From Tritrichomonas musculus (taxonomy: Eukaryota > Parabasalia > Tritrichomonadida > Tritrichomonadidae): a stretch of 64,000 bases of DNA. The translations under genes and the position numbers were made by a program. The notes beneath the pieces are model-generated. The model ran no database searches. It was not told where the DNA came from and was given only the letters and a program-made list of their open reading frames with translations. This document shows positions 9,577 to 19,333 of the stretch, in pieces. The stretch is from NCBI GenBank assembly GCA_039105265.1, contig JAPFFF010000004.1, forward strand, positions 5,394,001 through 5,458,000, in the 5' to 3' direction. How positions within the stretch are numbered: the stretch's first letter is position 1; every line of letters starts with the position of its first letter.

Positions 9577-10253
9577 TATGAACTTGTTGAATTTGCGTCA
9601 TTGAGTGAGAGTAAGTACAACGAATTCATAGAAAAAATTGATCAAGAAGAGATGACGAAGCAGCTTTGGAACAAACTAAAAAAGTGCTTCTTCTCAAATT
9701 GAGATATATCTGTAAAGTAGAAGACTGAGGAAGAGCGGAAATCTCTGAATCCGAACAGATACTCAGCTACTGATAAACACAAATATACAACTATTCAATA
9801 TTATAACAATTCGAACAACAGATTTAATGGAATAATTGCAAAACTCGGCCACGGAATCATCAATATCACATAATCACAAGTTGATATTAGTCATTATCCT
9901 AATATTGTTGTTTATTTCAGTGACACAAGCTGATACTTTAATTCTTCTGGACTCGTGGCTTGCGTTTGATTACAAGGACAGAAAAGTTGAAGCCTTCTTC
10001 TTTTTCAATTAGATCCAACAGCTTGGGCGGCGCTTGCAATGATGAGCAAAATTGGACGCTGTTTGATAAGATGGCAAACGACAAAAGTCTAGATGGATGC
10101 TGGTATTCTAAATCATTTGAAATTCAAGAAAGGAAGCCGTTGAATTATTACTTCAGACACCTTCGAATCCAGCAAACTGGAAAGAACACAAGTGGATATA
10201 ATAACTTAATTATTTCAGCTCTGGAGTATTTTAGAACAATTCAAGACTCATAG
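9577..10253 (+). pseudogene. F5/8-type-C-like family pseudogene (second copy)
   Basis: From 9577 to about 9883 the sequence closely matches 770-1101, but it carries in-frame stops and lacks about 25 bases. Downstream it continues into the F5/8-type-C-like domain that the first copy lacks: DSWLAFDYKDRKVE, then after a break a 97-residue open stretch (9960-10253) with SFSIRSNSLGG and LRIQQTG at positions usual for the trichomonad version of this domain, ending with LEYF. The open stretch has no ATG of its own. It is a broken host gene with at least three interruptions. Together with the first copy it indicates a duplicated family member decaying at two sites about 9 kb apart. Confidence 0.65.
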
Positions 10254-10728
10254 ATTTTTCATTTGCTAAGTATTGTTTCATATCTAAATGCATTTTATAA
10301 TTTGGTTTAAACAACAATCCGATTTTTTCACCAATATGAGAACATTTTATCAAAATTACATCAAATTCAAAGAACAAAGTCACAGGCATCAACTATATCA
10401 AACTTTTAAGTGGCTGGAAAATGCAGATCAGATAAAGCTTCACTTTTTAAATTTTTATGTTTGAAATATCTGCAAATTACAAGCAATGAATATGCATATA
10501 ATAGTTATTTATGTAATTAAAATTTGGTAATCATTACATAATGCTTATATTGATTATCACAAAAAAGTTCTCGAAATCAGATCAGCATAGGTATATATTA
10601 ACCTTTTGCAATAAATGAAAAATAAAATAAAATAAAATAAAAAGTAATAAAAAATTATTTATTGATAAAAAAATTATTAGCATTTTGAATTGTTTTTAGC
10701 TTCATTTGAATTCAGAAATATCAATGTT
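10254..10728. other. Intergenic spacer with short AAAAT repeat
   Basis: The spacer between the pseudogene and the 3' end of the minus-strand LRR-Rab gene. A pentanucleotide run of AAAAT units lies at about 10618-10642. Nothing else was recognised. Confidence 0.45.
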
Positions 10729-12714
10729 CTATGTCGTATTATTATTGCCATTGCTTTTTAAAATTGCATCATCATATATAAAACGGTAAAATGCTTCATT
10801 TGCAGCGTATAGAAACGCTTCATCAATATTATAACCTTTAATAGCTGATGCATGGAAGATTTTAATAATGCCTTCATTCTCAAATTCTTTAAATTTTTCA
10901 TATTTTATTATGTCATTTTGATTCTCTTGAATATCACATTTATTTCCCATAAATAAAGCAGTTATTGAACTATTAAATTCACTAATTTCATAATAATAAT
11001 CAACAGCTCTATCCATAGATTCTGGTTGAGATAAATCGAAGACAATAATTGCACACATTGCATTCCTATAAAATAATTTTGTAATGGAATGAAATCTTTC
11101 ACGTCCAGCTGTATCCCAAATCTGAAGTTTAACTTCATTTCCATCAAAATTCAGAATTTTTTCTAGATAACTAATGGAAATTGTCGGTCCATAGGTTTCT
11201 TCAAAAATTCCACTGATATATCTTTCAAGAATGCATGTTTTTCCAACATTAGAGCTGCCCAGAAGAATTGTTTTAATTATTGGAATTTGATCCGTTTTTG
11301 GAATTTGAACATGTTGAGCTGATGATGGAATTGAATTCAAATCAAGTGATTTACAATTCTCAAAAGCATTTGGTTGAATTATTCGTAATGAAGGATGAAT
11401 TACAATGTTATTTAATGCTTCACAATCTTTAAATGCAAATTGTCTAATTGACTTAACTGATGGTGGAATTTCAATTTCTTTAAGTGATGAACATTTCTCA
11501 AAGCAATTAAAATCAATTGTAATTAAATTTGATTGCGTTTCAAAAGAAATGATTTCTAATGATGAACAATTGCAAAAAGCACCCATCAAAATGATTTTTA
11601 CTGATTTTGGAATTTCTATTTCTTTTAAAGAAATACAATCACTAAATGCATATTCACCAATTGATGTTACCAAAGAAGAAGAAGGAAAGATGACTTTTTC
11701 TAATGATGAACATCCTTTAAACAAGTTATTTTCAATTGAATTTAAAGAAGAAGAAATTGTAATCGATTTTAATGATGTGCAAAAAGAAAAAGTAAATTTG
11801 CCAATCCTTGTTATAGATTTTGGTAATTCAACATCGATCAATGATTTGCATTTATAGAAGACATAATCACCAATGGATTCGACAGAAGAAGGAATTTTGA
11901 TTGTAGAAAGTGATGTGCATTCACTGAAAGCTCTATCACAAATCGTTTTGACTGATGAAAGAATTGATACTTCTGTTAAATTTATATATTTTTGACAGAT
12001 ATTTGGTTCAATGCATTCAATGGCAGGAAACACAACTTTTTCTAATGAATAACATTGGTGAATAATATCATGTCCAATTGTTTTAACTGAAGAAGGAATT
12101 ATCATTGCTTTCAATTTCGAGCAACTTGAGAATGCAAGATCACCAATTTCTTCTACAGATGAAGGTATTGGCAATTCTTCTAATGATGAACATGATTCAA
12201 ATGCATGTTGTCCAATTGATTTAACAGATGAAGGAATGATTACTTGTGTTAATGACTTGCATCCATAAAAAGTTTCATCTTCAATCGATTTGATAGAAGA
12301 AGGAATCGTTATTTGTTGCAATGATGAACAATTTGCAAAGGCTCTTTTACCAATTGATTTCACTGAAGAAGGAATTGTAATATTTACTAAAGATTTGCAT
12401 CTTTCAAATGATTTTTCTTCGATTGATTCCACTGAAGAAGGAATTGTTGCATTTACTAAAGATATGCATTTTGCAAAGGCTTCTTCCTCAATTGATTTCA
12501 CTGAGGATGGAATCTTAATTTCAGTCAAGTTTTTGCAATTATAAAATGAGCATTTCCCTATCGTTTCTATTGATGATGGAATTTCAAATTTGATCAAATT
12601 TCGGCACTCATAGAAACATTTGTAGCCTATTTTAATTTCTGGTAATTGTAATAAATAATTTAAAATATCAGAATGATCTTTTTCAACTGCTAATTTCAAT
12701 GCTGTTGTATGAAA
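10729..12714 (-). CDS. BspA-like LRR protein with C-terminal Rab-type GTPase domain (downstream part of the DUF3447 gene)
   Basis: The open frame begins with an ankyrin fragment (FHTTALKLAVEKDHSDILN), runs through about 19 BspA/TpLRR-type repeats of the IPSSVKSIGxxAFxxC-SL form, and ends in a complete Rab-like GTPase. GTPase motifs, numbered from the TTG at 12699: P-loop GSSNVGKT near 480, switch-I Thr in YGPTIS, WDTAGRE near 527, NKCD near 585 and SA in HASAIKG. There is no C-terminal Cys prenylation motif; the end is Asn/Thr-rich. There is no ATG near the beginning: the first Met codon in frame is about codon 199, deep in the LRR array, and a stop lies just upstream at 12721-12723. The part at 12858-13958 on the same strand is a DUF3447 domain that normally precedes ankyrin repeats. 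I infer one gene, DUF3447-ankyrin-LRR-Rab, with an unread spacer at 12715-12857. The alternative is a truncated gene. Confidence 0.75.
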   Translation of the reverse strand, partial: FHTTALKLAVEKDHSDILNYLLQLPEIKIGYKCFYECRNLIKFEIPSSIETIGKCSFYNCKNLTEIKIPSSVKSIEEEAFAKCISLVNATIPSSVESIEEKSFERCKSLVNITIPSSVKSIGKRAFANCSSLQQITIPSSIKSIEDETFYGCKSLTQVIIPSSVKSIGQHAFESCSSLEELPIPSSVEEIGDLAFSSCSKLKAMIIPSSVKTIGHDIIHQCYSLEKVVFPAIECIEPNICQKYINLTEVSILSSVKTICDRAFSECTSLSTIKIPSSVESIGDYVFYKCKSLIDVELPKSITRIGKFTFSFCTSLKSITISSSLNSIENNLFKGCSSLEKVIFPSSSLVTSIGEYAFSDCISLKEIEIPKSVKIILMGAFCNCSSLEIISFETQSNLITIDFNCFEKCSSLKEIEIPPSVKSIRQFAFKDCEALNNIVIHPSLRIIQPNAFENCKSLDLNSIPSSAQHVQIPKTDQIPIIKTILLGSSNVGKTCILERYISGIFEETYGPTISISYLEKILNFDGNEVKLQIWDTAGRERFHSITKLFYRNAMCAIIVFDLSQPESMDRAVDYYYEISEFNSSITALFMGNKCDIQENQNDIIKYEKFKEFENEGIIKIFHASAIKGYNIDEAFLYAANEAFYRFIYDDAILKSNGNNNTT

Positions 12715-12857
12715 ATATGTTTATTGAATTTCGTTAAAGATATTTGTATATAAAACAACATTTAAAACGATTCATGATTAAAAACACCATCGTAAATAAT
12801 AAATTTTTTTTGGAATTGCACAAAACAAAAAACTTTTGAATTCGATTTAAAAATGTA
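12715..12857 (-). other. AT-rich spacer between DUF3447 and ankyrin-LRR-Rab parts, possible unusual intron
   Basis: On the coding strand this stretch follows the DUF3447 part and ends at the ankyrin fragment. It has stops in the frame of the downstream part. Near its 3' edge it carries TTTAACGAAATTCAATAAA (12720-12738), matching the motif found before ankyrin units at the other two loci. The only nearby AG acceptor (CATACAACAG) cannot be joined in frame to any of the GT donors I checked near the upstream edge, so a canonical intron is not evident. Confidence 0.45.
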
Positions 12858-13958
12858 TTATTTTTTGAAAATTACTAATTGATTTACATCCAACTCTGTC
12901 TTGTTTTTAATATAATCAACAATTTTAAAATAGCCAAAATCGACCGCATAGAAGAAGTAAATTGGTTCTGCAAGAAGATCTTCTGAAATGAAAGCAAAAT
13001 TGTAATATTGAAATCCATAATAAACTTCGTCATAAAGATATTCAAGTTCTTTGTTACCATTTTCTTTATTATCATTATTTTGGTTAACTTGTTCTTTCAT
13101 TAAGTTATCTTTAATATAACGTGCAAAATCGTTATGATAACATTTAATTGATTCTTTAAAGGATTCTTTATAAGTTCGATCATTTAATAATTTGTATTCT
13201 CTTTCAAGAAAATATATGACTTCTGGATTATTCCCATGAATAGCATAAAGCCATGATGATGAATCAAATCCAACTCCATTTTGACGTAAAAATCGTAATA
13301 TTTGAATTGATCCGAAAAATAATGAATATTCAATCAAAGTTGGTTCTTTACGAATTAGAAAATAATTTGTCTCAAAAGTTGAATTGCTTATTTGATCCGT
13401 TAATGAAAATAAATTCTTGGTGTAATTTATTACGAAATCTTCAATATTATCATTACGAATCAGTTCGCATAAATATTGATCATTTTCTCCAATTCGCCTT
13501 TTTTCTTCAAAATCATCTGGTAATACATCGGTTTGTTCGCCATTTGAAATTGTTTGATTAAATTTTTGGATTTCAGGATAAAAATAATCTCCAAAAATAA
13601 TAAGTTTTTCAGAAATAACATTGTCAACTGTCAAAATGCCTTCATCAATAAGAAGTAAAAGCATTCTTTTGTTTGACTTAAAAATATTAAAGATTTCGAT
13701 GTTTGAAAATTTTTGATTAATCTCTGTTTTGAGAATATTTAAGATTGTCTTTATTTTGTTAAAAAAGAAAGGTCCGCGGTGGTGATTTTGGAATATTTTA
13801 GAAATTAAATAGAGAATTGTTTTGAGTTCATGAATATCTTGTCGATTTTTTTGATCTTCTAATAAGATGGAGAGTTCATCTAAAATTTGTTCTCTTTCAT
13901 CGTCAAGATATTCTAAAATTGCGTTTTGTATTGTTTTCATCTTTTCTAAGTACTCCAT
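12858..13958 (-). CDS. DUF3447 (ankyrin-associated) N-terminal module
   Basis: A 366-residue frame starting with ATG and belonging to the trichomonad DUF3447-ankyrin family, like the genes at 28821 and 39360. Shared landmarks are an N-terminal helical region, an SNKRMLLLLIDEG-like segment, ENDQYLCELIRND, then LIEYSLFFGSIQILRFLR and WLYAIHGNNPEVI, the conserved DUF3447 core with ankyrin-like helices. The family continues with ankyrin repeats, and this frame stops soon after the DVN that starts the linker to them. Downstream on the same strand is an ATG-less ankyrin fragment leading into LRR and Rab domains, so this is probably the 5' part of the same gene. Function is unknown; ankyrin repeats suggest protein binding. 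Confidence 0.75.
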   Translation of the reverse strand: MEYLEKMKTIQNAILEYLDDEREQILDELSILLEDQKNRQDIHELKTILYLISKIFQNHHRGPFFFNKIKTILNILKTEINQKFSNIEIFNIFKSNKRMLLLLIDEGILTVDNVISEKLIIFGDYFYPEIQKFNQTISNGEQTDVLPDDFEEKRRIGENDQYLCELIRNDNIEDFVINYTKNLFSLTDQISNSTFETNYFLIRKEPTLIEYSLFFGSIQILRFLRQNGVGFDSSSWLYAIHGNNPEVIYFLEREYKLLNDRTYKESFKESIKCYHNDFARYIKDNLMKEQVNQNNDNKENGNKELEYLYDEVYYGFQYYNFAFISEDLLAEPIYFFYAVDFGYFKIVDYIKNKTELDVNQLVIFKK

Positions 13959-14138
13959 TTTCCTTTTAAAAGATATAGTTGACGATTTTTTTAAAATTTT
14001 GAATGAGTTCTCAGAAAAAAAAAAAAAAAAGAAAAATAGTAAAATGTTTTAGATGAGAGTCTCTTAAAATAAAAAAATAAAGCTTTAAAATAAATAACAA
14101 TAATAGCAATATTGTTAGTTTAAAGATAATAAAAATTT

Positions 14139-14507
14139 TTAAGGGCGTACGTCCAATTCAATGATCTGAATTCAATGAGATTTCTCAAATATTTTAATCT
14201 ATTTTGGAGTAAAAAAAGTTGAAGAATAAATTATATTTTGGAGAAAATAAAATGTCTATTATTTATAGAATGATAACATATTAAAAAAAATATTTTTATG
14301 CATTATTTTTACATTTTAATTCAAAATTTTTTTTTTTTTTTGTAAAATTTTATAGGTCCAAAAAAATAATTGTTTTTTGATCGTTTAGGACAAATATCAT
14401 CTTTTTTGACCTAAACTTTTTCATAATTTGGAAGTATTGAAAGATTTATTCTATGAGTTTATTCAATATTGACAAGTTTACAACATTTTTGGGACGTACT
14501 CCCTTAA
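14139..14507. mobile_element. TTAA-flanked inverted-repeat element, about 370 bp, non-coding
   Basis: TTAAGGGCGTACGTCC at 14139-14154 faces its reverse complement at 14492-14507 with one mismatch in 16. The outer TTAA at both ends fits a TTAA target duplication as made by piggyBac-type transposases. There is no open frame, so it would be non-autonomous. Inside lies a smaller inverted repeat around GTTTAGGACAAA (14386-14397) and TTTGACCTAAAC (14419-14430). The ends resemble those of the larger element at 43558, which also begin TTAAGGG. Confidence 0.5.
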
Positions 14508-14551
14508 AAAAAAAGTATAAATTAACTCAACTTATTTTTATTTAAATAAAG

Positions 14552-17500
14552 TTAGTAAACGTTCATTACATCATTGCAATTAACTTGTAATCCACGATTT
14601 GTTTGAAGAAGGCCTTCAAGTTTTGTTCCACATTCAAGTTCCTTATCGAATACAACGATGATCTTTCTTTCTTTTGCATCAGCAGCAACAACATAACCAA
14701 AGGAACCAAATGGAGCCGGGCCGCATCCAGCTATGTAAGCAACTCTACTTCCAATCTGAGGTATTAATAAGGAACCATTTTCTTGGCGCTTAGTTGACCA
14801 TTTAACAAAGTTATCTTTAACATCTTTTGTCTCTTTTTCGACGATTTTTGGATTGTAATTTACGAGTTGAGTTTCAATATTCTTAATTGTTTCATGAGCA
14901 AGTGACTTCTTAGATACTGGGACCATTGGGAAGTGAGCAGCTGGTGAGTTTTCAATGAGCCAATCTGTTAATTCCTTCAGTTTTGCTTTTTGATGTTCTT
15001 CAGTTCCGCCATACATTCCTTCTAAAGTGACCAATTTTTTCTGAGCAACTGGAAGTGGTTCGGCTGGTGGAGGCCCTTCTGTTTTAGGCTTATTTGCTGG
15101 TTGTGATGGTTTAGGATCGCTTAATTTTTGACCTTTTCCTTCAAATGTACTATTTTTGTTTGCTTTTGGAGTTTTGCTGTTCTGTAATTCAGTAATGATA
15201 TCAACAAGCTTTCCTGTTTTTGTAAGGTAGGTTTGAATAAGTGGTAAAACTGATTTTTCGATTGAATAACTTTTACCGTCTTCTCCAATCTTGCAAACAG
15301 AGTCGATAACATGAGTTTTTTGTTTTGTGAAGAGAGTAAAAGCAACATCAACGCCTTCACCTTTGATATAAACAGTTGAGATAAGTTTGTTTAATAATTT
15401 GAATGGCATTTGGAGAACTTTAGCGACTTCTGTATCAGGAATCCATTGTTTAGCATCATTGCTAATAATTTGAGCAACTGGTGGAGCTTTTGGTTGTCTT
15501 TGTTGGGCAAGAATGTTGAATTGATTTGGATTAATAATCTGGGTAACTTTACCAAGATTGCCTTCATTAACGCCACTTGTGAATAAAACTGGTGAACCAA
15601 CCTGTGGTGGAACAGTTTTGACAGTCTTAAATCTTAAAGCAGATGAATAAACATTATTAAATTTATCTTGGTGGTGGTCATCAACAGGATCAAATGTTAA
15701 TTGATATGGAACAGTTTCAATACCTCCAACGTTTGAGAATTCAGTCTGATCAATATTCAAAGGAACAGTTGTCACAACTTGAAGAGCGATATTTATTTTA
15801 CCAACTTCAATTGCGTATTTTGACAATAAATCTGAATGAATTCTGTTAAATGAGCGGAAATGTGGAAGATTCATCAATTCATTAGCTTTGGCAGTGTTTT
15901 CACCATTACTAACAGCAACAATTGTTCCTAACTTTAGATATGGCCATCCAAAAACGATTTGCTTATTGAGAAGGTTTTTGGTTGCATCTTGGAATGATAT
16001 ATCTCTGTTTGAGTTATTAACTGTAATAACAACAGATTCAAGTTTAGATGGAAACTCAAATTGGACAACATCAGCCTTCTTTAATTCAAAAGAGATCTTT
16101 CCTGATAGTGTATTTAATGATGGAACGCATGCTGGAAGCTCTGTAGTTCGATTAGTTGAATCGAGAATACATGGTGTAAAATCAATTTCAACTGGTTCTT
16201 TATCGTTTTCAAAAAGTAATGGCTTCATAACTTTATCGCGTTCTAAATCTTCAGGTGATAATTGGTCGCGGATTTTATTGTATTCTGTACGAACACGATC
16301 AAAATCAAGGATTGGTATTAAGATTGTTGCTTGATAGTCGTTCTTTTTGCCGTTCAAATCAATTTCAAAATCGGTTGGATAGAGATCAGCAATTGGTGAT
16401 GGTGGGACAATTAATTCGCGTAATTTCTTTGGCATTAAATCGGCCGATTGTGGAGGTAAGACAAAGAGTTGTTGAAGAAGTGGGCGTGTTGGTGTTCCGA
16501 GTTCAAAATGAGGCTCATATTGATCGATGAAAGGAATAACTAATTGAAGTGGTGGAGAATAATGATATCTATAGCTCCAAATCCAACTTGGGCATCCACT
16601 TTCGTAATATTGGAGAACCCAATAGAAAGCGTTGAATATATTGAAAGCCATATCTTTAATGAGGGCATCATAATTATCTTTTTGGTCAGGATATTTAGAA
16701 AGGATATAATTACGGTTATATTGTTCATATGAGATTTTTTCTGGATTTTTCTCATTTTGCTCGTTATAAACATTTTCTAATTCTGAAACGATCTTAGTAA
16801 AAAGCTCTTTAAGGAAACTTTTGTTAAAGTCGCCATTTATAATAAGATGTTCATTATTTCTTTTTGTTCTAACTTCCTTGAAACAGTTGATAATAGTGTT
16901 AAAACTGCCTTTTTGAATCACAATATCTGAGAATTCTGGAATGAAGTCATTTCCAACAAGGAATGATATTGCAACAAAATCATCAATTGTTTTTTCTAAT
17001 TCTTCGCCTTTAACATTAAAATCAACTGATAAGTATTCACGAACAAGGTTAATGTTGAGAATTTCAAAAGCATCAGCATCCCACTTCATCTTTGTTTCAC
17101 TATATTCAAACTTTTCTTTTGGTTTTTGATAAGCTGATGAATCAGCTTCTCTTAAAATAGAGAAGTATGGTTCATGGGTCCTTAATGTCAAGAAAATAAG
17201 ATCAGCATCAGTTGAATATAAAATATGAGTCATGTTAGGTTTCCAGTTACTTTGATGGCGGCAAGAGCGAATCCAATCAAGAATTTTATGTTCTCCTTCG
17301 CCTGGAACAAATGATGAACTATAAACAACTTTTGGAGTTCTCCAAGCTGAATCATTCTGCTTCTTCTCTTTGATGAATTTAAGTAAGTAGTTATTTATAT
17401 CATTCATGAATGGAGTTCCAGCTGTAAAATTGCAACGATCAAATGAACCTGGATGCATATCATGACCTGATTTAAATCTTCTGCTTCGTTGTTGGAGATT

Positions 17501-17773
17501 CTTTGCAGATGGAGCACATCCATCAACTGCTATGAACAATGTATCGGTTGGACGACAGAATTGAACAAGCATATCCAAATATCGGCACATTTCAGCTGCA
17601 AAATCTGGTGTAAGACGGTTTTCTTTAATGTGTGTAATTTCTGCAGCTTTATATAAAATACCGTTCATGTCGATATAGAGATTGTTAAACCTTGGTTGTG
17701 ATGGATCATGCATGTTTTGCCGTGTGAGTGGATAACGGTTGACAAGCCATCGAAAGAAGCCAGGAACACCCAT
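14552..17773 (-). CDS. XRN1: XRN1-type 5'-3' exoribonuclease
   Basis: A 1073-residue protein starting MGVPGFFRWLVNRYP, the signature N-terminus of XRN exonucleases. The conserved acidic sites are present: YIDMNG (Asp35), AVDG (Asp84), QQRSRRF (94-100), PGEGEHKI (157-164), YSTDADLIF (186-194) and LVGNDFIPEF (272-281), which together bind the metals and the 5'-phosphate. The C-terminal half is less conserved, but a GSRVAYIAGCGPAPFGSFGY segment near the end resembles the SH3-like part of XRN1, and a Lys/Pro-rich linker lies near residue 890. Length and the C-terminal domains favour cytoplasmic XRN1 over nuclear XRN2. Its role would be decay of decapped mRNA. The start is fixed by the conserved MGVP. 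Confidence 0.93.
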   Translation of the reverse strand: MGVPGFFRWLVNRYPLTRQNMHDPSQPRFNNLYIDMNGILYKAAEITHIKENRLTPDFAAEMCRYLDMLVQFCRPTDTLFIAVDGCAPSAKNLQQRSRRFKSGHDMHPGSFDRCNFTAGTPFMNDINNYLLKFIKEKKQNDSAWRTPKVVYSSSFVPGEGEHKILDWIRSCRHQSNWKPNMTHILYSTDADLIFLTLRTHEPYFSILREADSSAYQKPKEKFEYSETKMKWDADAFEILNINLVREYLSVDFNVKGEELEKTIDDFVAISFLVGNDFIPEFSDIVIQKGSFNTIINCFKEVRTKRNNEHLIINGDFNKSFLKELFTKIVSELENVYNEQNEKNPEKISYEQYNRNYILSKYPDQKDNYDALIKDMAFNIFNAFYWVLQYYESGCPSWIWSYRYHYSPPLQLVIPFIDQYEPHFELGTPTRPLLQQLFVLPPQSADLMPKKLRELIVPPSPIADLYPTDFEIDLNGKKNDYQATILIPILDFDRVRTEYNKIRDQLSPEDLERDKVMKPLLFENDKEPVEIDFTPCILDSTNRTTELPACVPSLNTLSGKISFELKKADVVQFEFPSKLESVVITVNNSNRDISFQDATKNLLNKQIVFGWPYLKLGTIVAVSNGENTAKANELMNLPHFRSFNRIHSDLLSKYAIEVGKINIALQVVTTVPLNIDQTEFSNVGGIETVPYQLTFDPVDDHHQDKFNNVYSSALRFKTVKTVPPQVGSPVLFTSGVNEGNLGKVTQIINPNQFNILAQQRQPKAPPVAQIISNDAKQWIPDTEVAKVLQMPFKLLNKLISTVYIKGEGVDVAFTLFTKQKTHVIDSVCKIGEDGKSYSIEKSVLPLIQTYLTKTGKLVDIITELQNSKTPKANKNSTFEGKGQKLSDPKPSQPANKPKTEGPPPAEPLPVAQKKLVTLEGMYGGTEEHQKAKLKELTDWLIENSPAAHFPMVPVSKKSLAHETIKNIETQLVNYNPKIVEKETKDVKDNFVKWSTKRQENGSLLIPQIGSRVAYIAGCGPAPFGSFGYVVAADAKERKIIVVFDKELECGTKLEGLLQTNRGLQVNCNDVMNVY

Positions 17774-18425
17774 ATTGAGTTTCTAAAAAAGTGAAAAAAA
17801 TTTCTTTTTTCTAATATTTTTCGGAAAATTCAGAATTATATTTAATCCGAATTAAATACTTTATTTTTTATATAAAGAAAATTCAAAACAATCAATTCTA
17901 TAATGTTCAATATGGATCTTCAAATTTAGCGGTAAAAAACACTCAAAAATATTTATGTTTCTTGAATTATGAATGAGCAATTGTAGCTTGTGATAAATTA
18001 CTAAGTTCAATGTTTTTGATAATTAGGTCTCTGTTTTTTCATCAAATTATTGGTGAAAAATGCTTAAAAATCAAAGTTTTTTGTAGAATTTGATCTTAAT
18101 TACTATATAATTGATATTAGCCCATTATATGGTAATTTTTAAAGAAATAATCATTTTTGATAAAAATCATTTGTATATCGGCATTGAGAAAGTTATATAG
18201 ACACTGTATTATTATTATCAATCATTTAATAAAACAAGTTTCTAAGCAAATTTATTATAATTTTATTTTAAAATCTTTTTTAGTATTAATTAAGGGAAAA
18301 TATATACTTTTTCATAGTCCCATCTGGAAGAATATCATTTTTTATAAATTCAATTTTTGTATTAAAAACGATTGGAAATATATTGAATTCTTTTATAAAT
18401 TTTGAATTTCCGTTATTTAAAAAAA
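17774..18425. other. Divergent intergenic region, nothing recognised
   Basis: A 652-bp AT-rich spacer between the divergent exonuclease and coiled-coil genes. The open stretch at 18157-18405 lacks an ATG of convincing context and has only AT-driven composition, so I treat it as non-coding. Confidence 0.4.
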
Positions 18426-19133
18426 ATGCAGAGAAAGTTTTATCCATCTTCATCTAGATTAAGTAATTCGCGATCGTCAAATTTGCATGATGAAATTGCA
18501 GCGTTAGACTCGCAAAAAAATCATCTTATTACAAAAAAAAGCGAGTTAGAAAGAAGAATTGATATTTTGCAACGCACTTGCCTTTACAAACCATCACAAG
18601 CAATTTATTCGTCCGAACTTGATAATGAATATCAAACACTTGTGGAACTAATTGAGCAGCAGAAAGAAGAAATTGAGTTATTAAAACAGACAGACGAAGC
18701 AGCCCTTCGTCAAGAACTTCAAGAAGAAGTTAAAACAACTTATCTTGAAAGATGTAGACTTCAAGATTTACAGCTTCAGCAGCAGCGTGATTATAACGAT
18801 ATTCGTGATAAATATGAAGAAATGACAGCACGTGAAGGGCCAGAAGCAACTCAAAAAATGAAATCAAAAATTGAACACTATGAAGAACTCTTAAATAAGT
18901 ATCAGCATTCTAATCATAAGCTTAAAACTAAAATCGAAACGTTACGAGCTAACAAAGCTTTTTCAGATCAAGAAGGAAAAGAAAAAATTGAACAGAGAAA
19001 AATTGAAATTAATGAAGAAATAGAGAAAACTAGAAAGGAAATATCTGAACTTGAAAAGAAAATAGAAGATGAAAAAGAAGAGCATCGGCAAAAACTGAGA
19101 GATATCCGTCTCAACAGCACGACAGAAAAGTAA
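18426..19133 (+). CDS. Coiled-coil protein
   Basis: A 235-residue protein starting MQRKFYPSSSRLS at the first ATG; the frame is open a little further upstream only through a TTG. After a Ser-rich basic head of about 20 residues, nearly the whole length is heptad-like and rich in E, K, Q and L, predicted to be one long coiled coil with a short break around RTCLYKPSQAIY. There is no membrane segment or catalytic motif. Such proteins are frequent in the trichomonad cytoskeleton and flagellar apparatus, but no specific family was recognised. Confidence 0.7.
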   Translation: MQRKFYPSSSRLSNSRSSNLHDEIAALDSQKNHLITKKSELERRIDILQRTCLYKPSQAIYSSELDNEYQTLVELIEQQKEEIELLKQTDEAALRQELQEEVKTTYLERCRLQDLQLQQQRDYNDIRDKYEEMTAREGPEATQKMKSKIEHYEELLNKYQHSNHKLKTKIETLRANKAFSDQEGKEKIEQRKIEINEEIEKTRKEISELEKKIEDEKEEHRQKLRDIRLNSTTEK

Positions 19134-19333
19134 AAATTGTATTTATTTTTCATATATTACTGAACTTTTTCAAAATACTATTTTTTGATTTTTCAAATCA
19201 TCAAGCAGCAGAAATATATTTTAATATACTTCTAATAATAAATAAGTTTATTTATTATGTATGGAAAATTTCAAATAATAATTGAATAATAATAATAAAT
19301 AAGAGATAAAGAACAAGCCGTTTAAAATTCTGT

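Noticed and set aside
9960-10253. A small intact gene of 97 residues
   Set aside because: It has no ATG at its start and is clearly the C-terminal part of a broken F5/8C-like gene.
12715-12857. Canonical GT-AG intron between the DUF3447 and LRR-Rab parts
   Set aside because: The only close acceptor AG and the available GT donors I checked do not keep the frame. The trichomonad 3' splice consensus is also absent, so I kept it as an unexplained spacer.
18157-18405. 82-residue open stretch before the coiled-coil gene
   Set aside because: AT-driven composition, rich in Ile, Phe, Lys and Asn, with no recognisable domain.
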